From: Marivirga aurantiaca | Lineage (GTDB): Bacteria > Bacteroidota > Bacteroidia > Cytophagales > Cyclobacteriaceae | NCBI RefSeq assembly: GCF_016679925.1 | Contig: NZ_JAEQBW010000001.1 | Span: forward strand, 930,001 to 994,000 | DNA: 64,000 nt | Reading direction: 5' to 3' | The notes under the pieces: model-generated | What the model was told of the DNA's origin: nothing | The model's input: only the letters and a program-made list of their open reading frames with translations | Databases searched by the model: none | In this document: piece after piece, positions 1 to 10,000 of the stretch | How the letters are laid out: each line of letters starts with the position of its first letter | Numbering within the stretch: the stretch's first letter is position 1 | Translations under genes and position numbers: made by a program

Positions 1-1457
1 ATTCTATCTTTAACTGATGGACTGATCAGTATGATTTCACCATTAAAACGACAATTGAAATAAATATCCTGAAAAGACTCAAATATTCTTCTAAACCTTG
101 TTTCGTTTTTCTGGATTTTTAAATCAGTGATTTTCTTTTCAGTAATGTCATGTGCAATCCCTGAAATTCCTTTTATACCACCATTTTCCGTGAAAATAGG
201 ATTAAGGTATATCTCCTTCCAAATCAGCTTTTGATTGGAGTTATCTTTATATTTTATTTCAAAGTTGAGAGATTTCCCTTCCAAAACTTCATCAAATTTT
301 TCTTTCCAATAAGCATATTGCGCATTTGATAATTGATTGAATATTTTCTTTCCCGGTAAATCTGATTCCTCTCTGGGTTTTATACCGAAATTTTTTAATA
401 GCTCATAGGCAAAATTATGGTTGAATGAAGTCAGTTCGTATTCTCTATTTAGGGACCAAATGATATGGTTACTACTATCAAAAATAGATTGTAATCGTGC
501 CGCCTGATTCATGATTTTTTCGGCATTGATTTTTCTTTCTACTGAAAGCACCACCTGGGCTGAAACAAAGTTTAATAACTCCAGATCACGTGTGGTGAAG
601 CTGTTTTCATCCTGGTAATTTTGAATTCCTATGACACCAGGTATCCCTTTATCTGTTCGGAAAGGCACTCCCAGAAAAGTTTTTGGAATTGGCCCGTATT
701 GAATTACATGCCCTTCCAGTATCAAATCCATTATCTGGCCTTCTTTTAGAATTTGAGGCTTTTTGTTGTGATAAATATATTCACATAATCCTTTTTTGTG
801 GTCAAGTGTCAAGGATTTGGGACTATCAGGCATGTGCTCATCAAAAATGTAGGGGAAGATCAGTTTGTTTTTGTTAAAGTCAAACTGGGCTATAAAAAAA
901 TTGCGGGCATCAATGGCCTCATTTAGTGCTTTGTGAATGGAGTTGAATAAATCATCCAAATCATTACTTTCCAGCGTTAAGTTTGTAATATTGTAATAAA
1001 GGCTTTGCGCTCTTTCAGCATTTACCTGATGTGTAATGTCATGAAAGGAGGCAATTAAGTTGTTTCTTTTGTTAAGATAAACAATTCCATTCACGTACAG
1101 GATTTCCCCAGCCTTTGTGCTAAGCCTTCCTTCCACAAACGATTGATGGCTATTTTCGAGTACTTCTTCAACGGCAGTGTTGAAAAGTGCAAGATCTTCA
1201 TGATAGATGATATCTCTGAAGCTGACATGCTCTAGTTCACTGTTATCATAACCTAATGATTTTCTCCAATTTTTATTGGTTTTGACAAGCTTGCCTTCGG
1301 CCGTAAACTCCATGCTCAGATCAATACTTTCCTCAAAGGAATAAGAGGATATTTGTGACCTTGCATTTTTTCTCAGATACTTATTTTGATGTAACCTAAG
1401 CTTGAGCTTTTCAATTTCTTTTATTAACTGTTCTTTATCGTACTTTTGTAAGTCCAA
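1..1457 (-). CDS. PAS/GAF multi-domain sensory protein, C-terminus cut by the window edge
   Basis: The reading frame is open from 1457 to the left edge, about 485 codons, so the C-terminal output domain is not visible. A short charged coiled coil (residues 1-35) is followed by a PAS-like domain (about 39-142, ending in DITHQ), a GAF domain (about 150-305, with the segment FTTRDLELLNFVSAQ), a second PAS/PAC (about 320-436, ending in GIAHDITEKK) and the start of a third PAS from about 449. In this family the missing end is usually a histidine kinase, but that is inference. There is no ATG near the N-terminus: the frame has an upstream TAA and the likely start is TTG at 1457. No signal peptide or membrane segment is visible, so it is probably a cytoplasmic sensor. 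It is divergent from miaA. Confidence 0.75.
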   Translation of the reverse strand, partial: MDLQKYDKEQLIKEIEKLKLRLHQNKYLRKNARSQISSYSFEESIDLSMEFTAEGKLVKTNKNWRKSLGYDNSELEHVSFRDIIYHEDLALFNTAVEEVLENSHQSFVEGRLSTKAGEILYVNGIVYLNKRNNLIASFHDITHQVNAERAQSLYYNITNLTLESNDLDDLFNSIHKALNEAIDARNFFIAQFDFNKNKLIFPYIFDEHMPDSPKSLTLDHKKGLCEYIYHNKKPQILKEGQIMDLILEGHVIQYGPIPKTFLGVPFRTDKGIPGVIGIQNYQDENSFTTRDLELLNFVSAQVVLSVERKINAEKIMNQAARLQSIFDSSNHIIWSLNREYELTSFNHNFAYELLKNFGIKPREESDLPGKKIFNQLSNAQYAYWKEKFDEVLEGKSLNFEIKYKDNSNQKLIWKEIYLNPIFTENGGIKGISGIAHDITEKKITDLKIQKNETRFRRIFESFQDIYFNCRFNGEIILISPSVKDR

Positions 1458-1520
1458 GGTCCGGTGATTTAGGGAAAATTAGGCTCAATTTAATTCTTTC
1501 ACAACAAATAATTCAGGAAA

Positions 1521-2444
1521 GTGTATAAAAGTTCAAAAAGGATTGTGGTTTTGGCAGGACCCACAGCGGTAGGGAAAACAGCCCTGTCCGTACGCTTAGC
1601 TAAATATTTTAAGTCCGTTATTTTATCTGCAGATTCCCGACAATTCTATAAGGAGACTAATGTAGGTACGGCCAAACCTACTTTGGAAGAAATGCAGAAT
1701 ATTCCGCATTACTTTATCAATTCTTTGAGTATTCACGAAGATTATAATGTAGGTAAGTTTGAGAAAGATTCTCTGAATTTATTGCAGGAGCTATTTGATA
1801 AATTGGACACAGTTATAGTAGCAGGAGGTTCAGGTTTATACATTAAGGCTTTATGTGAGGGAATTGATGATATGCCATCCATTCCGACTGAAATCCGCGA
1901 AAGCTTAAATCAAACCTTCAAAGAAAAGGGAATTGGTTTTTTGCAGGAACAACTACAATTGACAGATCCTGCCTATTTTAAGATAGTAGATCAAAATAAC
2001 CCTCAGCGCCTGATCCGGGCACTGGAGCTCTATGAGGCAACAGGTAAAAAGATGAGCTTTTACAGAGCACAAAGTAGTGAAATCGTCCGTCCTTTTGATA
2101 TTATTAAAATCGGGCTTGAAAGACCCAGAGAAGAACTTTATGAAAGGATCAATGCAAGAATGGACCAAATGATTGATGAAGGTTTGTTTGAGGAAGCTGA
2201 AAAATTGTTGCCATTCAAGCACCTCAATGCTTTGCAAACAGTAGGCTACTCTGAGATATTCGGCTATTTACAGGGTGAATACGATAGGGAAGAGGCAGTA
2301 AGACTCTTAAAGCGTAATAGCAGAAGATATGCTAAGAGACAACTCACGTGGTTCAAAAAAGACCAGGATTTTAAATGGTTTAATCCGGGAAGTGAAGCGG
2401 AGATTATAGAGACAATTGAAAGTATAGTGAATTGTCATAATTAA
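1521..2444 (+). CDS. miaA: tRNA dimethylallyltransferase MiaA
   Basis: Transfers a dimethylallyl group from DMAPP to N6 of A37 in tRNAs that read UNN codons. The 307-residue product has the P-loop GPTAVGKT (residues 13-20), the DSRQFY and GTAKP substrate motifs, the GGSGLY loop, NPQRLIRALE, and near the C-terminus the tRNA-binding RRYAKRQLTWF segment. Its length is normal for the family. The start is GTG at 1521 with an AGGAAA Shine-Dalgarno-like sequence just upstream; no better ATG exists before the P-loop. It is convergent with the flavoprotein gene at 2471, with 26 nt between the stops. The hydroxylase MiaE, which acts later on the same nucleotide, is encoded at 50013. Confidence 0.95.
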   Translation: MYKSSKRIVVLAGPTAVGKTALSVRLAKYFKSVILSADSRQFYKETNVGTAKPTLEEMQNIPHYFINSLSIHEDYNVGKFEKDSLNLLQELFDKLDTVIVAGGSGLYIKALCEGIDDMPSIPTEIRESLNQTFKEKGIGFLQEQLQLTDPAYFKIVDQNNPQRLIRALELYEATGKKMSFYRAQSSEIVRPFDIIKIGLERPREELYERINARMDQMIDEGLFEEAEKLLPFKHLNALQTVGYSEIFGYLQGEYDREEAVRLLKRNSRRYAKRQLTWFKKDQDFKWFNPGSEAEIIETIESIVNCHN

Positions 2445-2470
2445 TACTGAATACCCAAAAAATCCCTCCA

Positions 2471-3955
2471 TTAAAATGCCCTCAGCTCTTCTTTTTCACA
2501 ATTGTAACAATAGCAATTTACTTTATTTTTTAATAAGCCTGATTTTAAAATTGATTTTCCCAATAATGCCCGAACGCTTTCCTGTATTCCTTCGGTAATG
2601 CTTGGGTGAGGGTGAACGCATTCAGCCAATTCTTCAATGCCTTTGTCCATACTAATTAATAGGGCAACTGCCTGTATGGCGGAAGAAGCTTGTTCACCTA
2701 CCACACGCATGCCCAATACTTTCATTTCATCATCATCCGTAACCAGGAGTTTAATAAATCCCTGGGTATCTCTTTTGGCAATGGCCCTGGGAATCGTAGT
2801 GTAGTCTACTGTTACCGCTTTATAGTTTAAGCCCTGCTCTTTGGCCATTTTCTCATTCAATCCCACACCTGCCACTTCAGGGTTAAGAAACATAATGGTA
2901 CTAATGTTTTCATACACCAGTTGGCGGCAGGGCTTACCAAATATCTTCTCAATGGCATACCTACCTTCCAATTCGCCCACATTCACTAAATTAATATCTG
3001 CCGTGATATCACCTATAGCATAAATATTCTTGACAGAGGTATTGGTGTCTGTATCTTCTATCCCTCTTCTATTCATTTTTATAGGTACAGCATCAGACCA
3101 GATGTTTTCATAGTTGGGTACCCTGCCTACTGAAATCAATGCTTTTTCTACTTCAAAAGTTTCAGTATGCCCATCAGAGAATTCCAATTGATATACCACC
3201 TGACCATCTTTTATTTCCATATTAACAAGAGTGGAATTTCTATGAATATGTACCCCTTGTTCTTCCAGTGTTTTTTCTATTACAGCCACAACATCCTGGT
3301 CTTCAAATGGAAGAATAGTGTCACCTTTATCTATCAGGTAAACTTTAGTTTGACCAAATCCGGCAAAAATGGTGGCATATTCGCAGCCGATAACCCCGGC
3401 ACCTACAATCACCATGCTTTTGGGAAAGTCATCCATGTTCTCAATGGTATCGCTGGTGAGAATATGTTTTTCGTCAATTGGTATATTGGGTAAAATACGT
3501 GGGCGGCTACCTGAAGCAATAATAATGTAATCTGCTTCAACATCTGTATTTATGTTTTCTGTTGAGATTCTTATTGTATGTTCATCAATTATTTCAGCCG
3601 TTCCTGTTTGATAGTCAAGGTAAGTGTTATACTGCGAACTGTGTTTTAGCTGATTTAAATGGTCTTGCAATAAATCTATTCTTTCTTTTACTGCCTGGTT
3701 TACCTCAAGTTGAATTTCTTTCCAAATGGTGGCTGGGGCAGTCATATTATAGCGGGCAAGGTTTTTTCTAAATGCCAGCATATCGCGAGACAATTCCCAC
3801 CAGGTTTTGGATGATAATGCACCATTGGTAATGCCCGCACCCCCTAAAGTGTTTTTCTCTATTAGAAGTGTTTTCTTTTTGAAATCCACTGCTCTCATGG
3901 CAGCGGCATAACCGGAAGGACCTGCACCAATTATCACCACATCATATTTTTCCAT
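2471..3955 (-). CDS. FAD-dependent pyridine nucleotide-disulfide oxidoreductase family protein (dihydrolipoamide dehydrogenase-like) lacking the CxxxxC redox pair
   Basis: This 494-residue flavoprotein has the class I oxidoreductase layout: FAD-binding GAGPSGYAAA (residues 10-19), a central NAD(P) Rossmann motif (VIVGAGVIGCEYA), the second FAD motif ending IYAIGDIT, and a C-terminal dimerisation domain with the HPHPSITE His/Glu dyad. The segment that normally reads GGxCxxxGCxPSK is GGAGITNGALSSK (38-50): both disulfide cysteines are replaced, at G41 and A46. The C-terminus instead carries three cysteines (C481, C483, C486). It therefore cannot be an ordinary lipoamide dehydrogenase. A soluble transhydrogenase-like or unknown oxidoreductase role is possible. 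It stands alone, with no adjacent 2-oxoacid dehydrogenase genes. Confidence 0.8.
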   Translation of the reverse strand: MEKYDVVIIGAGPSGYAAAMRAVDFKKKTLLIEKNTLGGAGITNGALSSKTWWELSRDMLAFRKNLARYNMTAPATIWKEIQLEVNQAVKERIDLLQDHLNQLKHSSQYNTYLDYQTGTAEIIDEHTIRISTENINTDVEADYIIIASGSRPRILPNIPIDEKHILTSDTIENMDDFPKSMVIVGAGVIGCEYATIFAGFGQTKVYLIDKGDTILPFEDQDVVAVIEKTLEEQGVHIHRNSTLVNMEIKDGQVVYQLEFSDGHTETFEVEKALISVGRVPNYENIWSDAVPIKMNRRGIEDTDTNTSVKNIYAIGDITADINLVNVGELEGRYAIEKIFGKPCRQLVYENISTIMFLNPEVAGVGLNEKMAKEQGLNYKAVTVDYTTIPRAIAKRDTQGFIKLLVTDDDEMKVLGMRVVGEQASSAIQAVALLISMDKGIEELAECVHPHPSITEGIQESVRALLGKSILKSGLLKNKVNCYCYNCEKEELRAF

Positions 3956-4025
3956 TGGATTTTTTTTTTGTTAAAAAGAATAGCTTGTAATTTAATAAAA
4001 TAAATAATAATGAGGATTATTTAAA

Positions 4026-4054
4026 TAAAAAAAAGCTACCTCATTGAGGCAGCT
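4026..4054 (-). terminator. Rho-independent terminator of the pentapeptide-like repeat gene
   Basis: Read on the minus strand, a 9-bp stem (agctgcctc/gaggtagct with one G-U pair, 3-nt loop) is followed by a run of eight T. It lies about 75 nt past the stop codon of the 4130-4972 gene. Confidence 0.8.
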
Positions 4055-4129
4055 CCATTATTGGTGGCAAATTAAGAAAGAAATTCAATCATTCTTACCT
4101 CCAATATTAAACACGCATGTTAATGTTTC

Positions 4130-4972
4130 TTATTTTTTATTATTGACAAGATAGGTACTGAAGCTTTTACCATTTATTTCAGTGTACTTAGTGTCAATAT
4201 CTCCATTTACTCTAAAATTCTTAAGATTTACGTCTCCATTTAATTTAGTGTATTTGAAATTCAGAAAATCTTCAAAAGTGGTATTACTAAAGTTAACACC
4301 ATTTCTTATTTCCGTATATTTGAAATTGGCTTCTCTGTTAAACCTGGAGTTTGAAAAATTTATAATTTCATCAAACTCAGAATATTTAAAGTTGGCTTCT
4401 TCATTGAAAGTAGTACCTGAAAAGGTACTCATATTGTCAAATTCAGCATATTTAAAATTGGCACTTTCTTGAAAGTTCATTTGGGAAAAATTAGCTTCTT
4501 TATTGAATTCAGCATATTTAAAATTAGCTTCCCTTTTTATATTGGAGCCGGAAAAATCAATAGAGCCATCAAATTCAGAATATTTAAAGGCTGCACCTTC
4601 TTTAAATGTACAGTTCTGAAATATGACATTTTCATCAAAATTGGAAACGAAAGTGTATTCTGACTCATCATCATGAAAATAAGCCAATACATCATTGTTA
4701 AATGTACAGTTGATAAAAGTGATCCTGCCGGAAATATCATTTTCAATTTTATTGTCATCATAGCTCAACCATGATTTCCCGGGTAAATCTCCTTTCTTCT
4801 CTTCAAAGGGAGTGAAATCCAATACACCTTGAATAGTGGCATTTTCGTAAGTTACATCTTTGCCGGATTTGGCTAGTTGAACAATTTCAGTAGCACTGAT
4901 TGACTGTGCTGATGCGGAATACATGCCTATTGATATAAACAGTATACTCAGTAGTAGGCTAATTTTTTTCAT
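4130..4972 (-). CDS. Exported pentapeptide-like repeat protein
   Basis: The 280-residue protein starts with a signal peptide (MKKISLLLSILFISIGMYSA, then SAQ), so it is probably periplasmic or surface-exposed. From about residue 110 it consists of regularly spaced phenylalanines. Blocks of the type ANFKYAEF and NFSxxxF alternate, giving an 11-residue unit and a 22-residue super-repeat that recurs about five times. This spacing (F-x4-F-x5-F) matches the pentapeptide family variant that folds into a quadrilateral beta-helix. No catalytic motif is visible and the function is unknown. A terminator follows the gene. The upstream gene paaN has the same strand but ends 237 nt away. Confidence 0.75.
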   Translation of the reverse strand: MKKISLLLSILFISIGMYSASAQSISATEIVQLAKSGKDVTYENATIQGVLDFTPFEEKKGDLPGKSWLSYDDNKIENDISGRITFINCTFNNDVLAYFHDDESEYTFVSNFDENVIFQNCTFKEGAAFKYSEFDGSIDFSGSNIKREANFKYAEFNKEANFSQMNFQESANFKYAEFDNMSTFSGTTFNEEANFKYSEFDEIINFSNSRFNREANFKYTEIRNGVNFSNTTFEDFLNFKYTKLNGDVNLKNFRVNGDIDTKYTEINGKSFSTYLVNNKK

Positions 4973-5132
4973 AATTTCTTAGTTTTAGTGAATATTGATA
5001 TTTTGCTATTCAATAGATGTGCCTAAATGTTTAATGGTTGCATTAAACCTTAGTAATAATTGATTAAATCCCGTTTTGAGCTAAATAGGCTACATTACTC
5101 TCTTACAGGAGCTATAACGAAATCTTCAATTG

Positions 5133-5148
5133 TGTTCATAAATGAACA
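5133..5148. promoter_or_regulatory. 16-bp perfect palindrome, possible operator
   Basis: TGTTCATaaATGAACA is a 7-2-7 perfect inverted repeat between paaN and the pentapeptide-like gene, about 160 nt upstream of the latter. No T-run follows on either strand, so a protein-binding site is more likely than a terminator. Confidence 0.3.
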
Positions 5149-5209
5149 TTGATTGTTCGGTTATGAGTTAAATAGAAAATGATGGCTTTTATTCAAGGAT
5201 TAGAAAAGT

Positions 5210-6877
5210 TTACTCTTCCACAGGCTCTCTAAATCCTACCCAGGTAAATCTTTTGATTACATATTCAGGATTGGTCAGAGAAGCATTCCCTGATGGATTG
5301 CCTCCCGTTACGTGGAAATCCGAGAAGCCGGCATTCTGATTTACATAGATTCCTCCAGTCAGGTTAAAGCTTACAGGAGTTGCAGCCAATGACATGGCAT
5401 CCATAATGGCATGTTTAGTGGTTTCATCCGTAGTATAAGCCCCGCAAGAAATAGCTCCATGATTTTCAGCTAACTCAGAAGCCAAAGCAATTGATTCCTC
5501 AGTGTTGCTGGTTTTTATCAGTAATACTACCGGTCCGAAAAGTTCTTTCTTAAAATTATCTTTATCCTTAGTACTCATCTCCACTACAACAGGTGTGGCT
5601 GTACGTGCATCCTTAAACATAGGATTTTCTATAGACCTGCTCTGAAGCCATACTTTACCTCCCAATCGTTTGGCATCCTCTGTATGGGCCACTGTGTTAG
5701 GGTTCTGAATAGCTCCTAATACAAAAGGCCCTGCTTTAGGGTTGTCCACCAGACCATTGATATTATCCACCAGTTTCTGTGCAAATTCTTCAAAGCTGAT
5801 AGTCCCATTTGGGGTTTTAATACCACCTTCAGGAATAAAAAAGTTCTGAGGACAAGTACACATCTGCCCGGAATACAAACAAATTGAGAAAGCCAGATTT
5901 TGCGCTACTTTATCAATATCAATGGCAGAATCTAGAATGATGGAGTTGACTCCTGTTTTCTCAGTAAAAACTTCTTTGCCTTTTAGTTCTTCCAGGTATG
6001 ATCCAAACGCAGATCCTCCTGTATAGTCGATTATTTTTACGGCAGGATCTTCTGCTAATTCCTTGGTGATCATTTTGTCATAAGTATCCGGGGCCAATTG
6101 GCACACATTAGGGTCAATGCCATTTTCTTTTAGTACTTTCTGAATTTCAGCTACTACTATTGCCATAGGTAATATCGCTCCGGGATGAGGCTTGACGATA
6201 CAAGGGTTTCCAGTCACAAGAGATGCATATAGTCCTGGTACAGAATTCCAGGTTGGGAAGGTGCTACATCCCACCACCAGACTTATTCCTTTGGGAACTG
6301 CTCTCCAGCTTTTGTTAAGTTGAATATTGAATTTACCCATGGGCTTGTCCCACAGTTTGTTTTCAGGAAATCTTTTCAACTCTTTATAACCCATTGCCAA
6401 TGCTTCAAGGGCTCTGTCAGCAGCATGAGGCCCTGATGCCTGGAAAGCCATCATATAACCCTGTCCTGTGGTATGCATAGTAGCATAGGCATTTTCAAAA
6501 AAGCGAGTTTTAAAACCTTCCAGACTTTCAACTAAAATTGCAGCCCTGTCATCAATACTTACATTTCTCCACTGGCTCCAGGCTGTTTTACTTCTACTGA
6601 TTAAAGTAGAGGCACTGAAAGATGGATAAAGTATTCCCAGTGGTTTTTGTAAATAGGGTGACTCTTCCTGGCCCACCCATGCTTCAGGATCTGACTGTAA
6701 TAAATCTTCAAATTTTTTATTTAAGCCGGCCTGAAATTTCTCTCTTCCATCCTTATCGGCTTCTTCACCGTATATTTTAGGAGAGGGATGTTCCGGATAT
6801 TGTGCGTAAAATGCCCGGTCATGAATGGCATCTATTGCTTTATTTAAAGTTTCTTTGTGTTTTTTAAATAAACTCAT
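5210..6877 (-). CDS. paaN: PaaN-type aldehyde dehydrogenase
   Basis: This 555-residue NAD(P)-dependent aldehyde dehydrogenase superfamily member matches the PaaN type (about 550 residues, with a long N-terminal extension) annotated in phenylacetate degradation. The nucleotide-binding and catalytic core is clear: the VKPHPGAILP region, E306 in EKTGVN as general base, and C340 in SGQMCTC as nucleophile. E306 and C340 are 34 residues apart, exactly as in classical aldehyde dehydrogenases. No signal peptide is present. No other paa gene lies in the window, so the real aldehyde substrate may differ. It is divergent from the secreted subtilase gene at 7001. Confidence 0.8.
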   Translation of the reverse strand: MSLFKKHKETLNKAIDAIHDRAFYAQYPEHPSPKIYGEEADKDGREKFQAGLNKKFEDLLQSDPEAWVGQEESPYLQKPLGILYPSFSASTLISRSKTAWSQWRNVSIDDRAAILVESLEGFKTRFFENAYATMHTTGQGYMMAFQASGPHAADRALEALAMGYKELKRFPENKLWDKPMGKFNIQLNKSWRAVPKGISLVVGCSTFPTWNSVPGLYASLVTGNPCIVKPHPGAILPMAIVVAEIQKVLKENGIDPNVCQLAPDTYDKMITKELAEDPAVKIIDYTGGSAFGSYLEELKGKEVFTEKTGVNSIILDSAIDIDKVAQNLAFSICLYSGQMCTCPQNFFIPEGGIKTPNGTISFEEFAQKLVDNINGLVDNPKAGPFVLGAIQNPNTVAHTEDAKRLGGKVWLQSRSIENPMFKDARTATPVVVEMSTKDKDNFKKELFGPVVLLIKTSNTEESIALASELAENHGAISCGAYTTDETTKHAIMDAMSLAATPVSFNLTGGIYVNQNAGFSDFHVTGGNPSGNASLTNPEYVIKRFTWVGFREPVEE

Positions 6878-7000
6878 CGATATTAATTTTTAAATTTGTG
6901 TTATTGTCAATGCCTAAATATACAGTTAAGATTTGAAGCAGGAAAATGCTTTTTGATAGATTGATGATTTTTTCAATCACATTTGATTTAATAAACCTAT

Positions 7001-10000
7001 ATGAAAAACATTTTACTAATATTTTTTTTACTTCTTTCAATCTTCCAAATACAGGCGCAACAAGAACCTTATGTGCCTGGTTTAATAGTTGTAAAATTTA
7101 AAGCTCAATCCCAAAAGGGCAGTTCTTCTTTTTTATTAAACGAGGAGTTGCTTAAAGGTGATAAGAGAATCAAGAAAATTAATAAAGTCATATCAGCCAA
7201 AGCCTTGCAAAAAAGGGGAGAAGATGAAAGTATTTTATCAGGTATCTATAAAGTGGATTTACTGGAAAGTGTAGATGAGGAGAGCTATATTAACTATCTG
7301 AAGTCTTTTTCCAATGTACAATATGCCGAACCTTATCCCAATGTTTACCCTTTGTACGTACCAAATGATCCGGAGTCAAAAATAGGAATGGCACAAGCAT
7401 ATTTAGAACAAATAAAGGCTTATTTATCATGGGATATTACCCAGGGGGATGCTACAAAAATTATCGGAATAATTGATACAGGTGTAGACCTGGAGCATGA
7501 GGATTTAAAAGGGAATCTGTACCTTAATACGGCAGATCCTATTGATGGAGTTGATAATGACGGGGATGGATATACAGATAACTACTATGGATGGGATTTT
7601 GCTGATGATAATAACAATCCGCAAGCTGATGGAAGCCCGCATGGAACCGGTGTTGCGGGAATTGCAGCGGCAGCTACAGACAATGGCACAGGTATGGCAG
7701 GAGTAGGGTTTGATACTAAATTTATGCCCATTAAAATTTTTAAATCGGAAACTAACTTTTCCCGAAATAGCTTTGAGGCTATTGTTTATGCCGCTGACAT
7801 GGGTTGTGATGTGGTTAATTTATCATGGGGAAACACTGGAAGGTATTCCCAATATGCACAGGATATAATCAACTATGCTGTACTGGAAAATGATGTGGTG
7901 GTAATAGCTGCTGCAGGAAACACAAATGCCGAACTTAATTATTTTCCTGCTTCCTATGACAATGTTACTTCTGTAGGATTTGTAAACCAAAATGATGAGA
8001 AGGATCCAAATGCCACTTACAGCGATTTTATTGACATAGTGGCACCTGGAGTAAGCATCTATACTACTCAAAATAATGACACCTATGCTCGTGATGGTGG
8101 ATCTTCCTATGCTGCCCCTATGGTGGCCGGGGCTGCTGCACTGGTAAGGGCAGTTCATCCGGAATGGAATGCTTTGCAGGTAATGGAACAACTGCGGGTC
8201 AATTCAGATGATATTTATGAAGTAGGAAATAATAGCGACTACCAATATAAGTTTGGAAAAGGAAGGTTAAATATTTTCAAATCACTGGCCGACTTTGATG
8301 ACCCTGCCATTCGAATTTCGGATGTCCAATTTACCAATGGACTGGAGCAGGCTGCTTATTTCGGAGATACACTTGACATCACACTGCAATTTACCAACTA
8401 TCTGGCAGCTACGGAAAATGTGGAAATAACTCTTACTTCGGAAAGTGAATTTGTCACTATCCTCAATAGTCATTTTACAATTTCCTCATTGGGAAATTTT
8501 GAAGAAATCAGTAATTCTACTACACCTTTCAAAGTGATCCTATCTGAAGATCTTCCTGAAAATGAAGCTATTAATTTCAGAGTGCTGATGGAAGGAGAGT
8601 TTTATTCCGACTATCAATCTTTCCAGATCCAATCAAGTCCGAAGATCAGGATTTTTGATTTTAATGGATGGCATTTTGGATTTACAGCAACAGGGAATTT
8701 AGGTAGAAGCTATGAAACCCCATTTGATAATTATGTGCTTCAATATAATGGAGTTGAATTACTTGAGCATTTTGGTGTAGCCATTGTTAATGCAGCGGAT
8801 AGTATCAGCCAAAATACAGCCATTCAACCTAATTTCTTCAATTATCTTGAAGACTTCGAGTCAGTGGAAAGGTTAAAACGATATAATGACAATACTGCTG
8901 ATCTGGATATAAGGAGTGTATTTAAAGAACAGGATACGCTATCCTCCCAAACAGGTTTATATGTTAGGCAAAGGCTTTTAGGATGGGATAGTGATGGGGA
9001 AGAACCTATCCTTTTATTGAAATACGATATAATGAACAGAGGCGATCAGCATTTGGACAGTTTGTATTTCCAATTGTTAGCCGATTGGGCAGTTGAAGGC
9101 CAATCCAGTAATAGAATCAGGTACGATTCTGCCACACAAATGTCCTATGCATATGATGAGGCAGAGAATAATTTTGTAGGCCTTGCTATTTTGGACAACC
9201 ACGACTCTACTTTCTATGCACTGGATTTTGCTTCAGACAATGGACATACTTCCGATTTGATGAACGACTCGCTGACCAACGAACTTTTATGGAGCTATAC
9301 CCATAACGCCTTTGGTAAAATATCTGCAGGTGATTTGTCCACTGGAAATAATATAGCAGGTTTACAAGGAATACGTTTAGCTGATTTTCCAAGTGGAGCT
9401 TCTGCAGAACTTTCCATTGCTTTATTGGCAGGAAATAACTTGCAGGATTTGAAAAATCTTGTGGAGCAGGCAAAGGTTCGTAATCATAGCATAAAACTCA
9501 ATCCACCTTTAGGAAAACAGGTTTTCTTATGTTTGAATGATGCACCACAAGTTACAGCTCCGGATAAAAGTATTTATAAAATTTACGACTCGGTATTTTC
9601 GGACACACCTATATTTGAGGGACAATTGTTTGAACCGGGAGTTCTCCAAAATGATACTACTTTTTATTATGAAGAGGTAGATTCACTCGGTTTTTCCAGT
9701 TACAGAAAAAGTATGCCATTTACCATAGTCAAACCAAAAGCTAATTTTGAATTAATTGATCAACCTTTTTTACTCACTCCGAACAAAACAAATTCTTATT
9801 ATTTTCAGGACCTTAGTGAAAATGCAGTGGCATGGAATTGGAGTTTTGGCAACGGATATGAATCTACAAAGAAAAACCCAAAAATATCATTTAATGAAGA
9901 AGGCAGCTTTGAAGTACAGTTGATAGTGGAAAACTATATAGGTTGTAAAGATACTATCACTCATACATTCGAAACTGCATGGAGAGCAATAACTCCGCAG

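Noticed and set aside
2471..3955. E3 subunit of the 2-oxoacid dehydrogenase complex
   Set aside because: Both redox cysteines are missing, so it cannot reoxidise dihydrolipoamide by the normal mechanism despite overall similarity.
4130..4972. CRISPR-like or tandem DNA repeat
   Set aside because: The periodic signal is at protein level; the DNA units differ too much and have no spacer structure. It is a coding repeat.
7823..8191. 122-residue ORF antisense to the subtilase
   Set aside because: It is a shadow of the catalytic domain, which is strongly conserved on the plus strand; the antisense product has an unnatural Cys/Ser/Tyr-rich composition.
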